From the NCBI GenBank assembly GCA_903831935.1, contig CAIKZP010000133.1, positions 1-41,428 of the forward strand: a stretch of 41,428 bases of DNA. The letters are read 5' to 3'. The translations under genes were made by a program, and so were the position numbers. Position 1 is the first letter of the stretch, and every line of letters starts with the position of its first letter. This document shows positions 1 to 6,810 of this stretch, piece by piece. The notes beneath the pieces are model-generated. The model did no database searches and was not told the origin of the DNA. It saw only the letters and a list, made by a program, of their open reading frames with translations. Origin of the DNA: an uncultured Bacteroidota bacterium (lineage in GTDB: Bacteria; Bacteroidota; Bacteroidia; Chitinophagales; Chitinophagaceae).

Positions 1-256
1 AAAAGGAAAGCCATTGCAGCCAAGGGCTGTATATGCCTTTGTAAAGAAATACTTGGGGCAGGTAACCACGGTTCAAAAAAAGAGTCCGCATATTTTAAGA
101 CATAGTTTTGCAACACATTTAATGAACAATGGCGCTGATTTGAACGCGGTGAAAGAACTATTGGGGCATAGTAGTTTGGCTGCCACGCAAGTATATACCC
201 ACAATACCATTGAAAAATTAAAAGAGGTTTTTAATAAAGCGCATCCTAAGGCCTAA
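1..256 (+). CDS. Tyrosine recombinase, XerC/XerD type (3' part only)
   Basis: This is the C-terminal end of a tyrosine site-specific recombinase; the gene begins before the window and its codons run from base 2. The visible 84 residues contain the catalytic core: HILRHSFATH (the H-x-x-R box), LLGHSS (the second histidine box) and the nucleophilic tyrosine in QVYTH. Known members cut and rejoin DNA at dif-like sites, usually to resolve chromosome dimers. The compact spacing of boxes and the short tail after the tyrosine fit chromosomal XerC/XerD better than a phage integrase. No att-like repeat or mobile-element gene is visible next to it. Which Xer paralogue it is cannot be decided without the N-terminal half. 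Confidence 0.9.
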   Translation, partial: KGKPLQPRAVYAFVKKYLGQVTTVQKKSPHILRHSFATHLMNNGADLNAVKELLGHSSLAATQVYTHNTIEKLKEVFNKAHPKA

Positions 257-437
257 AAGCATTTGTAGGCAATAGTATTACAGACTGTTAAAATATCAAA
301 TAAAAAAACAAATTGCAGGATATTTCACTATAATTTGTTGTAACTTGTTAGGAGTTTCTAAAGGGTCAATTTTACCAAATTTTGGCTCGTAGTTCTTTCA
401 AATATTTTATTCATTAACCGTTTAAACGTGAGTTGCT

Positions 438-737
438 ATGAACGTTAACATTCAGTCAGTGCACTTTGATGCAGATGAAAAATTGGTAGATTATGTAACA
501 CGAAAACTCGAAAAATTAAACACGTTTCACGATCAGATTCTAAAAGTAGACCTGTTCTTGAAATTGGATAACGTGGTACATGTTATCAAAGACAAAGTTG
601 TAGAAATTAAAGTGCATGTGCCGAGGCACGATTTTTTTGTAAAAACATCCTCAAAATCCTTTGAAGAATCATTTGATAATGCAATGGATTCTATCATTTC
701 ACAAATAAAACGAAAAAAAGATAAGCTTGCCGCTTAA
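438..737 (+). CDS. hpf: Ribosome hibernation promoting factor / RaiA family
   Basis: A 99-residue protein of the HPF/YfiA (RaiA) family, which binds the 30S decoding centre in stationary phase and inactivates or dimerises ribosomes. The start MNVNIQSVHFDAD, the alternating strand/helix pattern and the basic C-terminal helix ending in KRKKDKLAA match the short form of the family; the extra C-terminal dimerisation domain of long HPF is absent. It lies 181 bases downstream of the recombinase gene in the same direction and is closed by a strong intrinsic terminator. Proximity to the tRNA/tuf/rpoBC region fits a translation role. No Shine-Dalgarno sequence is seen, as is normal for Bacteroidota. 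Confidence 0.88.
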   Translation: MNVNIQSVHFDADEKLVDYVTRKLEKLNTFHDQILKVDLFLKLDNVVHVIKDKVVEIKVHVPRHDFFVKTSSKSFEESFDNAMDSIISQIKRKKDKLAA

Positions 738-747
738 TAAACTAACC

Positions 748-776
748 GCCCCGGAACTATTTCGGGGCTTTTTTTT
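748..776 (+). terminator. Intrinsic terminator after hpf
   Basis: GCCCCG at 748-753 pairs perfectly with CGGGGC at 763-768 across a nine-base loop and is followed by eight Ts. It separates hpf from the tRNA operon. Confidence 0.9.
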
Positions 777-848
777 GCCCTTATAGTGCCGTTAGACAAG
801 GGTTTCGCAAATGATGTTGAAAACTGTTGTAAAAATTTTGCTACAAAA

Positions 849-879
849 TTTTGCCGAATAAAGTTTTCCATTACCTTTG
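849..879 (+). promoter_or_regulatory. Bacteroidota-type promoter of the tRNA operon
   Basis: A TTTTG element at 849-853 lies 18 bases before TACCTTTG at 872-879, an exact match to the TAnnTTTG -7 box of Bacteroidota sigma factor. Transcription would begin around 885, about 28 bases before tRNA-Thr. The sequence just after the -7 box (CCGTCC) recurs almost unchanged after the rpoB -7-like box. Confidence 0.75.
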
Positions 880-912
880 CCGTCCTTAAAAAGGGTTAGT
901 TCTTTTTTTAAT

Positions 913-985
913 GCCGAAGTAGCTCAGTTGGTAGAGCAGCTGATTTGTAATCAGCAGGTCGCGGGTTCGAGTCCCATCTTCGGCT
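913..985 (+). tRNA. tRNA-Thr (anticodon TGT)
   Basis: A 73-base cloverleaf. Acceptor GCCGAAG (913-919) pairs with CTTCGGC (978-984); the D-arm is AGCTCAGTTGGTAGAGC, the anticodon loop is TTTGTAA with anticodon TGT, and the T-loop is GGTTCGAGTCC. CCA is not encoded. First of four tRNAs before tuf. Confidence 0.97.
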
Positions 986-1065
986 CTAAATGTGTAGCAT
1001 TTGGTTGTTTTGTATGGTAAGAATTTCTTATCAAAACAAAAAAAGCTGGCTTGCATTTTTAAAAT

Positions 1066-1148
<83 letters not shown>

Positions 1149-1244
1149 CACAAGCACCTTAAAGTGAAAACTTTGCAGTGCACTAGTTCTTTTAAGTAAA
1201 ATTCAAAGGTCAATTCATTTGGCTTTTGAACAGGAATTTAAAAA

Positions 1245-1317
1245 GCGGAAGTAGCTCAATTGGTAGAGCGATAGCCTTCCAAGCTATAGGTCGCGAGTTC
1301 GACCCTCGTCTTCCGCT
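1245..1317 (+). tRNA. tRNA-Gly (anticodon TCC)
   Basis: A 73-base cloverleaf. Acceptor GCGGAAG (1245-1251) pairs with CTTCCGC (1310-1316). Anticodon stem ATAGC/GCTAT encloses loop CTTCCAA, anticodon TCC. T-arm is GCGAGTTCGACCCTCGT. Confidence 0.97.
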
Positions 1318-1385
1318 CTTACTAGAGTTGGTAAATTCCAGTAAAAAAACAGTTCGCTGTTTAATTACAGGTAAGCAACTTAAAA

Positions 1386-1457
1386 GCCTTTGTAGCTCAG
1401 GGGTAGAGCACTTCCTTGGTAGGGAAGAGGTCGTGAGTTCGATTCTCACCAACGGCT
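1386..1457 (+). tRNA. tRNA-Thr (anticodon GGT)
   Basis: A 72-base cloverleaf. Anticodon stem CTTCC/GGAAG encloses loop TTGGTAG, anticodon GGT. The acceptor arms GCCTTTG (1386-1392) and CAACGGC (1450-1456) pair at six of seven positions; the fourth pair is a T:C mismatch. D- and T-arms are otherwise normal, so it is probably functional. Confidence 0.94.
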
Positions 1458-1539
1458 CTTTTTAAGTGCTAGGTTTATTTGAAAGAGCGTAGGCTGAATT
1501 GATTGAAAAACAAAGAATACCTTGCATGCTATATAATAG

Positions 1540-1547
1540 TAGTTTTG
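1540..1547 (+). promoter_or_regulatory. Candidate -7 box of a tuf promoter
   Basis: TAGTTTTG at 1540-1547 matches TAnnTTTG and lies 69 bases before the tuf start. The nearest upstream TTG (1522-1524) is only 15 bases away, shorter than usual, so the promoter is tentative; tuf may also be read from the tRNA promoter. Confidence 0.4.
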
Positions 1548-1616
1548 CATCGAAATAATTTTAAACGGATCTAACAAGGTCCTCAATTTTTAAAACACAA
1601 CTAAAAACCGATAAAA

Positions 1617-2807
1617 ATGGCAAAAGAGACCTTCAAGAGGGAAAAACCTCACGTAAACGTAGGTACCATTGGTCACGTTGACCATGGTAAAACTACTTTA
1701 ACTGCAGCTATCACCATGATCCTTGCTAAAAAAGGAATGGGTAACGTTGCTAAGAATTATGATGAAATTGATGGCGCTCCAGAAGAAAGAGAGCGTGGTA
1801 TCACTATTAATACTGCACACGTTGAGTATCAAACAGCGAATCGTCACTATGCGCACGTTGACTGTCCAGGTCACGCCGATTATGTGAAGAACATGATTAC
1901 TGGTGCTGCTCAAATGGATGGAGCTATCCTAGTGGTTGCTGCAACTGATGGTCCTATGCCACAAACCAAAGAGCACATCTTGTTGGCTCGTCAGGTAGGC
2001 GTTCCTCAAATCGTTGTTTTCATGAACAAAGTAGATTTGGTTGACGATCCTGAATTATTAGAATTAGTAGAAATGGAAGTTCGTGAGTTGTTAACTTCTT
2101 ACGGCTTTGACGGTGATAACACACCAATCATACAAGGTTCTGCAACAGGAGCTTTATCTGAAGATCCAAAATGGGTTGCAAAAATCGACGAATTAATGGA
2201 AGCGGTTGATACCTATATTCCATTGCCTCCTCGTCCAGTTGATTTACCGTTCTTGATGAGCGTGGAAGACGTATTCTCAATTACAGGTCGTGGTACTGTT
2301 GCTACTGGTCGTATTGAGCGTGGTCGTATCAAAGTGGGTGAAGGAATTGAAATCGTTGGTTTGATGGACGCTCCTTTAACTTCAACTGTTACTGGTGTTG
2401 AGATGTTCAAAAAATTACTTGACGAAGGTGAAGCTGGAGATAATGCAGGTTTATTATTACGTGGTATTGAAAAGACTCAAATCCGTCGTGGTATGGTTCT
2501 TTGCAAACCAGGTTCTATCACTCCGCATACAGAATTCAAAGGTGAAGTTTACGTATTGAGCAAAGAAGAAGGTGGACGTCACACTCCATTCTTTAACAAA
2601 TACCGTCCTCAGTTCTACTTCCGTACTACGGATGTAACTGGAGAGTGTACTTTACCAGAAGGAACAGAAATGGTAATGCCTGGTGATAACATTAACTTAA
2701 GTGTTAAGTTGATCCAACCTATTGCAATGGAAAAAGGTTTGAAATTTGCAATTCGTGAAGGTGGCCGTACCGTAGGTGCTGGTCAGGTTACTGAAATTTT
2801 AAAATAA
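1617..2807 (+). CDS. tuf: Elongation factor Tu
   Basis: EF-Tu, the GTPase that delivers aminoacyl-tRNA to the ribosomal A site. The 396-residue length is normal. GTP-binding boxes are all present: GHVDHGKT (P-loop, about residue 19), the switch I motif around [15 protein letters not shown] (G3) and NKVD (G4). The beta-barrel domains II and III follow, with the [10 protein letters not shown] segment used in tRNA binding. The start follows the A-rich leader ATAAAA, with no Shine-Dalgarno. It sits between four tRNAs and tRNA-Trp/secE/nusG, the same context as tufB in E. coli. Codons are strongly biased, as expected for a highly expressed gene. Only one tuf copy is visible in the window. Confidence 0.99.
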   Translation: MAKETFKREKPHVNVGTIGHVDHGKTTLTAAITMILAKKGMGNVAKNYDEIDGAPEERERGITINTAHVEYQTANRHYAHVDCPGHADYVKNMITGAAQMDGAILVVAATDGPMPQTKEHILLARQVGVPQIVVFMNKVDLVDDPELLELVEMEVRELLTSYGFDGDNTPIIQGSATGALSEDPKWVAKIDELMEAVDTYIPLPPRPVDLPFLMSVEDVFSITGRGTVATGRIERGRIKVGEGIEIVGLMDAPLTSTVTGVEMFKKLLDEGEAGDNAGLLLRGIEKTQIRRGMVLCKPGSITPHTEFKGEVYVLSKEEGGRHTPFFNKYRPQFYFRTTDVTGECTLPEGTEMVMPGDNINLSVKLIQPIAMEKGLKFAIREGGRTVGAGQVTEILK

Positions 2808-2869
2808 GCTCAAAGCCAAGGCTTTTAGCTTTAAGCGAATGTTTTTACATACATTTGCAATATAATAAA

Positions 2870-2903
2870 CTAAAAGCTGTCTCGTTTACGGGATAGCTTT
2901 TAG
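2870..2903 (+). terminator. Long hairpin after tuf, probable terminator or processing site
   Basis: A 15-bp stem (2870-2884 with 2889-2903, three G:U pairs) closes on a TTTA tetraloop, seven bases before tRNA-Trp. The T-rich tail after it is poor, so it may act as an RNA processing or partial termination signal rather than a full terminator. Confidence 0.6.
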
Positions 2904-2909
2904 CTTTCT

Positions 2910-2980
2910 ACGGGCATAGTGCAACGGTAGCATACGGGTCTCCAAAACCTTTGATCTGGGTTCGAATCCTAGTGCCCGTG
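2910..2980 (+). tRNA. tRNA-Trp (anticodon CCA)
   Basis: A 71-base cloverleaf. Acceptor ACGGGCA (2910-2916) pairs with TGCCCGT (2973-2979), discriminator G, typical for Trp. The anticodon loop CTCCAAA carries CCA. The anticodon stem has one weak outer position (C opposite T). Confidence 0.95.
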
Positions 2981-3066
2981 CGGATGATTTTGGAATAAAA
3001 AATTGTTGTGTTTGAAATAATCAAACACGCATAGAATGGATTATTCGAAATTGATAAATTGAAAAC

Positions 3067-3261
3067 ATGAACAAGATTGCAACTTATTTTAAAGAGAGTT
3101 ACCACGAATTGTTGGAAAAAGTGACCTGGCCTACTTGGATGCAACTCCAACAAAGCACAGTGATTGTTTTGGTAGCAACTGTTATCATTACTGCAATGGT
3201 TTGGATCATGGATTTCTCCAGCAACCAATTGCTTAAATTGATTTATTCATTATTCAAGTAA
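3067..3261 (+). CDS. secE: Preprotein translocase subunit SecE
   Basis: A 64-residue single-pass membrane protein. The amphipathic N-terminal helix with the family signature around ELLEKVTWPTW (residues 17-27) is followed by one hydrophobic segment at about residues 31-48. SecE clamps SecY in the SecYEG protein export channel of the inner membrane. The short one-helix form is usual outside the gammaproteobacteria. Position between tRNA-Trp and nusG, six bases before the nusG start, is the conserved secE-nusG pair and implies co-transcription. Confidence 0.95.
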   Translation: MNKIATYFKESYHELLEKVTWPTWMQLQQSTVIVLVATVIITAMVWIMDFSSNQLLKLIYSLFK

Positions 3262-3267
3262 CCAATC

Positions 3268-3876
3268 ATGGACTCAGTTGAAACAATAGAAACACAAATC
3301 GCACCACAAGGTCCGCAAGCGGAAACTAAATGGTATGTTTTGCGTGTGGTGAGTGGTAAAGAGCGCAAAGTAAAAGAGTATCTAGATAAAGATTTGGTAA
3401 GAAATGGTTGGACAGAAACTATCAAGCAGATATTTCTTCCAATGGAAAAAGTTTACAAAGTGCAGAACGGTAAAAAAGTAATGCGTGAAAAAAACTATTT
3501 TCCTGGATATGTAATGATGGAAGTGTTAGATGGTAAATTAACAGATGATATTGTACAGCATATTAGTAATATCAGCAACGTAATGCACTTCTTAACAGAC
3601 GGAAAAGGCTCTAAAGGAAATATCATTTCATTGCGTAAGGCTGAAGTGAATAAAATGCTTGGTAAGGTTGACGAAATGAATGATATGGGTGTTACCATGA
3701 GTGAGCCTTTCATTGTTGGTGAAACAATTAAAATTATTGAAGGACCATTTAATGACTTTAATGGTGTGATTGAAGATGTAAATGATGAGAAGAAAAAATT
3801 AAAAGTTACTGTAAAAATATTCGGTCGTTCAACACCTGTAGAATTAAGTTATATGCAGGTTGAAAAATTGAATTAA
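3268..3876 (+). CDS. nusG: Transcription termination/antitermination protein NusG
   Basis: A 202-residue NusG. After a variable N-terminus of about 20 residues, the NGN domain begins at KWYVLRVVSGKE and contains the FPGYV motif (about residues 78-82) that contacts RNA polymerase. The C-terminal KOW domain includes EGPFNDFNGVIEDV and ends in FGRSTPVELSYMQVEKLN; it binds Rho or ribosomal S10. NusG couples transcription and translation and sets elongation rate. It follows secE by six bases and is closed by a strong intrinsic terminator before the ribosomal protein operon. Confidence 0.98.
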   Translation: MDSVETIETQIAPQGPQAETKWYVLRVVSGKERKVKEYLDKDLVRNGWTETIKQIFLPMEKVYKVQNGKKVMREKNYFPGYVMMEVLDGKLTDDIVQHISNISNVMHFLTDGKGSKGNIISLRKAEVNKMLGKVDEMNDMGVTMSEPFIVGETIKIIEGPFNDFNGVIEDVNDEKKKLKVTVKIFGRSTPVELSYMQVEKLN

Positions 3877-3895
3877 TTGTAATAAAAGACTATTT

Positions 3896-3929
3896 AAAGG
3901 CCGTATCATTTTTGATACGGCCTTTTTTT
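3896..3929 (+). terminator. Intrinsic terminator after nusG
   Basis: AAAGGCCGTATCA at 3896-3908 pairs perfectly with the complementary strand from 3913 to 3925 across a TTTT loop. The T-run reaches 3929 and is followed at once by ATG. Confidence 0.93.
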
Positions 3930-3971
3930 ATGCCGAAAGGAGGGGATTTTAGAAAAAATTACTTGTATTTA

Positions 3972-4002
3972 TTTGATTAATTACTATTAATACATACCTT
4001 TG
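3972..4002 (+). promoter_or_regulatory. Promoter of the rplKAJL operon
   Basis: TTTG at 3972-3975, a 19-base spacer, and TACCTTTG at 3995-4002 form a textbook Bacteroidota promoter. Transcription should start near 4008, giving a leader of about 80 bases before the rplK ATG at 4090. This rules out a start codon inside the promoter at 4000. Confidence 0.8.
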
Positions 4003-4089
4003 CCGCCCCAAAAGTTCTTTTTATTAAGAATGATTGACATTGGGAGTTTCGGAATGAATCCGGAACGATATCACCAAAAAATCAAAAAA

Positions 4090-4533
4090 ATGGCAAAAGA
4101 AATCTCAGGCTACGTAAAGTTGCAGGTGAAAGGCGGTCAAGCCAATCCAGCTCCTCCAGTAGGTCCGGCCCTTGGTTCTAAGGGTGTTAACATCATGGAG
4201 TTCTGTAAGCAATTCAATGCTAGAACTCAAGACAAAATGGGAAAAGTTGTTCCTGTTTTAATTACAGTTTATACCGACAAGTCTTTCGACTTCGTTATCA
4301 AAACTGCTCCTGCTGCTGTTCAATTAATGGAAGCTGCTAAAATTCAAAAAGGTTCTAAAGAAAGTAATCGTGCTAAAGTTGGTAAAGTAACTTGGGAACA
4401 AGTTGAAGTTATTGCTAAAGACAAGATGACTGATTTAAATGCCTTTACGTTAAATAGCGCAATGAACATGGTTGCAGGTACTGCACGTAGTATTGGTATT
4501 ACTGTTGACGGTAAAGCTCCTTGGGAAAATTAA
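4090..4533 (+). CDS. rplK: 50S ribosomal protein L11
   Basis: L11 (147 residues with this start) forms the GTPase-associated centre of the large subunit with L10 and L7/L12. The N-terminal domain shows the proline-rich [21 protein letters not shown] motif region, and the C-terminal RNA-binding domain shows the conserved stretch around [16 protein letters not shown]. The ATG at 4090 is chosen because the product then starts [12 protein letters not shown] as in other L11 proteins, and because the promoter ends only at about 4008. The open frame does extend upstream to a TTG at 4000, but that lies in the -7 box. First gene of rplK-rplA-rplJ-rplL. Confidence 0.97.
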   Translation: MAKEISGYVKLQVKGGQANPAPPVGPALGSKGVNIMEFCKQFNARTQDKMGKVVPVLITVYTDKSFDFVIKTAPAAVQLMEAAKIQKGSKESNRAKVGKVTWEQVEVIAKDKMTDLNAFTLNSAMNMVAGTARSIGITVDGKAPWEN

Positions 4534-4558
4534 TTATTCACCTTAAATCATTTAGAAA

Positions 4559-5251
4559 ATGTCACTTACTAAAAAAAGAAAAGTAGCAGTAACTAAGGTG
4601 GATAAAACAAAAATTTATTCCCTTAAAGAAGCAGCTAACCTTGTAAAAGAAATTAACTGTACCAAATTTGATAGTTCTGTTGATTTGCATATTCGTTTAG
4701 GAGTTGATCCTAAAAAAGCAGACCAACAAGTACGTGGAACTGTTTCATTACCACACGGAACTGGTAAAACAAAGAAAGTATTGGTTTTGTGTACACCAGA
4801 TAAAGAAGCGGCTGCTAAAGAAGCAGGTGCTGATTATGTTGGTTTAGACGAATTTATCCAAAAAATTGAAAGTGGTTGGGTAGACATTGATGTTATCATT
4901 GCTACTCCTGCTGTAATGCCTAAAATTGGTAAATTAGGTAAAGTTTTAGGGCCTCGTAATTTGATGCCAAATCCTAAAACAGGTACTGTTACCAATGATG
5001 TTGCTGCCGCTGTAAATGAAGTTAAAGGTGGAAAGATTGCTTTTAAAGTAGATAAAGCAGGTATCGTTCACGCTTCAATCGGTCGTATATCATTTGCTCC
5101 TGAAAAGATTTCTGAGAACAGTGCAGAACTGATCAACGCAATCTTAAAACTAAAACCATCTGCATCTAAAGGTACTTACCTTAAAGCTGTAAGCATGGCT
5201 AGTACAATGAGCCCAGGTATTACTTTAGACACCAAATCATTAATCAACTAA
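4559..5251 (+). CDS. rplA: 50S ribosomal protein L1
   Basis: L1, 230 residues, forms the L1 stalk that guides E-site tRNA off the ribosome. In many bacteria it also represses its own operon by binding a leader that mimics 23S rRNA. Conserved blocks visible include [13 protein letters not shown] (about residue 60), [14 protein letters not shown] (about 140) and the C-terminal stretch [10 protein letters not shown]. It starts 25 bases after rplK, with the A-rich spacer typical of the phylum, and is followed by the structured rplA-rplJ interval. Confidence 0.98.
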   Translation: MSLTKKRKVAVTKVDKTKIYSLKEAANLVKEINCTKFDSSVDLHIRLGVDPKKADQQVRGTVSLPHGTGKTKKVLVLCTPDKEAAAKEAGADYVGLDEFIQKIESGWVDIDVIIATPAVMPKIGKLGKVLGPRNLMPNPKTGTVTNDVAAAVNEVKGGKIAFKVDKAGIVHASIGRISFAPEKISENSAELINAILKLKPSASKGTYLKAVSMASTMSPGITLDTKSLIN

Positions 5252-5253
5252 TC

Positions 5254-5293
5254 CTGGTGATCGTTGCGCGTAAGCGTTATGAAATGACCCGGG
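5254..5293 (+). promoter_or_regulatory. Candidate L10 autoregulatory leader before rplJ
   Basis: The interval from rplA to rplJ can fold into an outer stem CCTGG (5254-5258) with CCGGG (5289-5293), a short inner stem closed by a GTAA tetraloop at about 5270-5273, and asymmetric GTGAT / ATGAAATGA purine-rich strands resembling a kink-turn. L10 in complex with L7/L12 is known to bind a kink-turn leader at this location in many bacteria. The assignment is structural inference from position and folding only. Confidence 0.4.
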
Positions 5294-5311
5294 TTGATAA
5301 AAAAATTAGTT

Positions 5312-5962
5312 ATGACCAAAGACCAAAAAAATGAGGTTATTGAACTCTTGAAAGAGAAGTTCACACAATATAATAACTTCTATATTACAGATACAGAAGC
5401 ATTAACTGTTGCTCAGATATCTAAATTACGCCGCACTTGTTTTGATAAACAAGTTGAAATTAAAGTGGCAAAAAACACATTGATCCGTAAAGCATTGGAA
5501 TCATTGGATGCTGAAAAGTATGCAGGTATTTACGATTCTTTACACAATGTTACTGCTTTAATGTTCTCTGAGAACCCTAAAGAACCAGCACTTATTATTT
5601 CTTCTTTCCGTAAGGCAAGTGCCACTGATAAGCCTGTTTTAAAAGCAGCGTTTATTAATGGAGATGTATATACTGGTAACGAAAATCTGAAAGCACTTAC
5701 ACAAATCAAAACTAAGAATGAATTGATTGGTGAAGTAATTGGATTGTTACAATCACCTGCTAAACGTGTGATTGCAGCATTGTTGAATCACCACGAAAAG
5801 CAAGCAGCAGGAACAGTTGCAGCGGTTATTGAAGCAGCACCAGAAGTTGTAGCAGAAGCAGCAGCTCCAGAAGTTGTAGCAGAAGTTGCAGTTGAAGCAG
5901 CACCAGAAGTTGTAGCAGAAGCAGCAGCTCCAGAAGCAGCGGCTCCAGAAGCAGAAGCATAA
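5312..5962 (+). CDS. rplJ: 50S ribosomal protein L10
   Basis: L10 is the base of the L7/L12 stalk. The ATG at 5312 (216 residues) is preferred over an in-frame TTG at 5294, because the product then begins MTKDQKNEVIELLKEKF as in the family and the TTG lies in the candidate leader. The N-terminal RNA-binding domain holds the IKVAKNTLIRKALES block. The usual L10 length is about 165-175 residues; here about 50 extra residues follow, made only of Ala, Glu, Val and Pro and built from a 21-codon repeat. Acidic or alanine-rich C-terminal tails occur in some L10 proteins, but the near-identical DNA repeats suggest recent expansion. Confidence 0.96.
   Translation: MTKDQKNEVIELLKEKFTQYNNFYITDTEALTVAQISKLRRTCFDKQVEIKVAKNTLIRKALESLDAEKYAGIYDSLHNVTALMFSENPKEPALIISSFRKASATDKPVLKAAFINGDVYTGNENLKALTQIKTKNELIGEVIGLLQSPAKRVIAALLNHHEKQAAGTVAAVIEAAPEVVAEAAAPEVVAEVAVEAAPEVVAEAAAPEAAAPEAEA
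5829..5936 (+). repeat. 45-bp direct repeat inside the rplJ tail
   Basis: Bases 5829-5873 and 5892-5936 are identical over 45 bases, offset by 63 bases (21 codons), so the frame is kept. The unit encodes EAAPEVVAEAAAPE. A third, degenerate half-unit follows. Copy number could vary by slippage. Confidence 0.9.
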
Positions 5963-6076
5963 ATTATTACGCAAGTAAAAATATCCCAGGCCTGAGGGAA
6001 AATAAAGGCAATTTTTTTAAACCATCCGCCGGAGTATCCTAAACGATAACCATGAAGGCGGGAAAAATTTAATATT

Positions 6077-6451
6077 ATGGCAGACATTAAACAATTAGCT
6101 GAATCATTAGTAAGCTTAACAGTTAAAGAAGTACAAGAATTAGCAGACGTTTTGAAAGCTGATTACGGTATTGAACCAGCAGCAGCAGCAGTAGTTGTAG
6201 CAGCAGGTGGTGGAGAAGCAGCAGCAGCAGTAGAAGAAAAAACTGCTTTTGACGTTATTTTAGTTAGCGGTGGTGCTAGCAAATTGACTGTTGTTAAGAT
6301 CGTTAAAGAATTGACTGGCTTAGGCTTGAAAGAAGCTAAAGACTTAGTTGATGGCGCTCCTAAAGCAGTTAAAGAAGGCGTTTCAAAAGCAGAAGCTGAT
6401 GAAGTTGCTGGAAAATTAAAAGAAGCAGGTGCTGAAGTAGAAGTTAAGTAA
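6077..6451 (+). CDS. rplL: 50S ribosomal protein L7/L12
   Basis: L7/L12, 124 residues, present in several copies on the ribosomal stalk, where it recruits and activates translational GTPases. The N-terminal dimerisation domain ([22 protein letters not shown]) is followed by an Ala-rich hinge (residues about 35-55) and the C-terminal domain with [20 protein letters not shown] and [13 protein letters not shown], the factor-binding surface. The gene follows rplJ by 114 bases and ends at a strong terminator, separating the ribosomal protein genes from rpoBC. Confidence 0.98.
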   Translation: MADIKQLAESLVSLTVKEVQELADVLKADYGIEPAAAAVVVAAGGGEAAAAVEEKTAFDVILVSGGASKLTVVKIVKELTGLGLKEAKDLVDGAPKAVKEGVSKAEADEVAGKLKEAGAEVEVK

Positions 6452-6473
6452 TTAACCCTACCACAAAAATATA

Positions 6474-6504
6474 ACCGATAGGATTTTCCTATCGGTTTTT
6501 TTTT
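6474..6504 (+). terminator. Intrinsic terminator after rplL
   Basis: ACCGATAGG (6474-6482) pairs perfectly with CCTATCGGT (6488-6496) across a five-base loop, with a run of Ts to 6504. Confidence 0.93.
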
Positions 6505-6810
6505 GCCTGATGGGGATTGAAAATATTTCAACTGACAAAAAGAGCAGAAAACTGGCAAATTTTTAAGGCTTTGGCAGTTTTTCACGGATGAAAAAAATAT
6601 TTTAAGCTTTTTTTTCCACAAAACGGTGTTTTGGTCTAAAATTTGTTTTTTAATATTATCCTTAATCATTATCTTCGCCGTCCTTTATTTTGGGTGATTT
6701 AGCGGGTGGACATTTTTATCATTTGTTTGAGTGGTAGATGCGCCGATTGTACGCTAAGAGAATTTAGGTTCTACTAAAATTTTTCGTACTAAAACCGGTT
6801 TTACATATAT
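6505..6810 (+). promoter_or_regulatory. Gene-free rplL-rpoB interval with candidate rpoB promoter and leader
   Basis: No plausible gene lies between the rplL terminator and rpoB. TATCTTCG at 6670-6677 resembles the TAnnTTTG box and is followed by CCGTCC, as in the tRNA promoter; a TTTG at 6642-6645 is 24 bases upstream, rather far. Transcription from here would give a leader of about 125 bases. A 14-base palindrome (6790-6803) lies seven bases before the rpoB ATG, and TACTAAAA occurs twice (6772 and 6787). RpoB/RpoC therefore seem to have their own promoter. Confidence 0.5.

Noticed and set aside
1-256. Mobile element or integrase at the window start
   Set aside because: No attachment repeats or cargo genes next to it; the domain fits chromosomal Xer recombinases.
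1210-1465. Open frames of about 80 codons on both strands near 1.2-1.5 kb
   Set aside because: They read through tRNA-Gly and tRNA-Thr and owe their length to tRNA sequence; no protein-like features.
3930-3980. 16-codon frame starting at the ATG right after the nusG terminator
   Set aside because: Too short, runs into the rplK promoter and has no recognisable features; kept only as an example of the T-run-ATG pattern.
4000-4089. TTG start at 4000 extending rplK by 30 codons
   Set aside because: The TTG lies in the TAnnTTTG promoter box and relatives start at [13 protein letters not shown] 4090 is used.
6163-6669. A 168-codon leftward frame opposite rplL
   Set aside because: It is the antisense of the Ala-rich rplL hinge and the terminator; composition is explained by the shadow of rplL.
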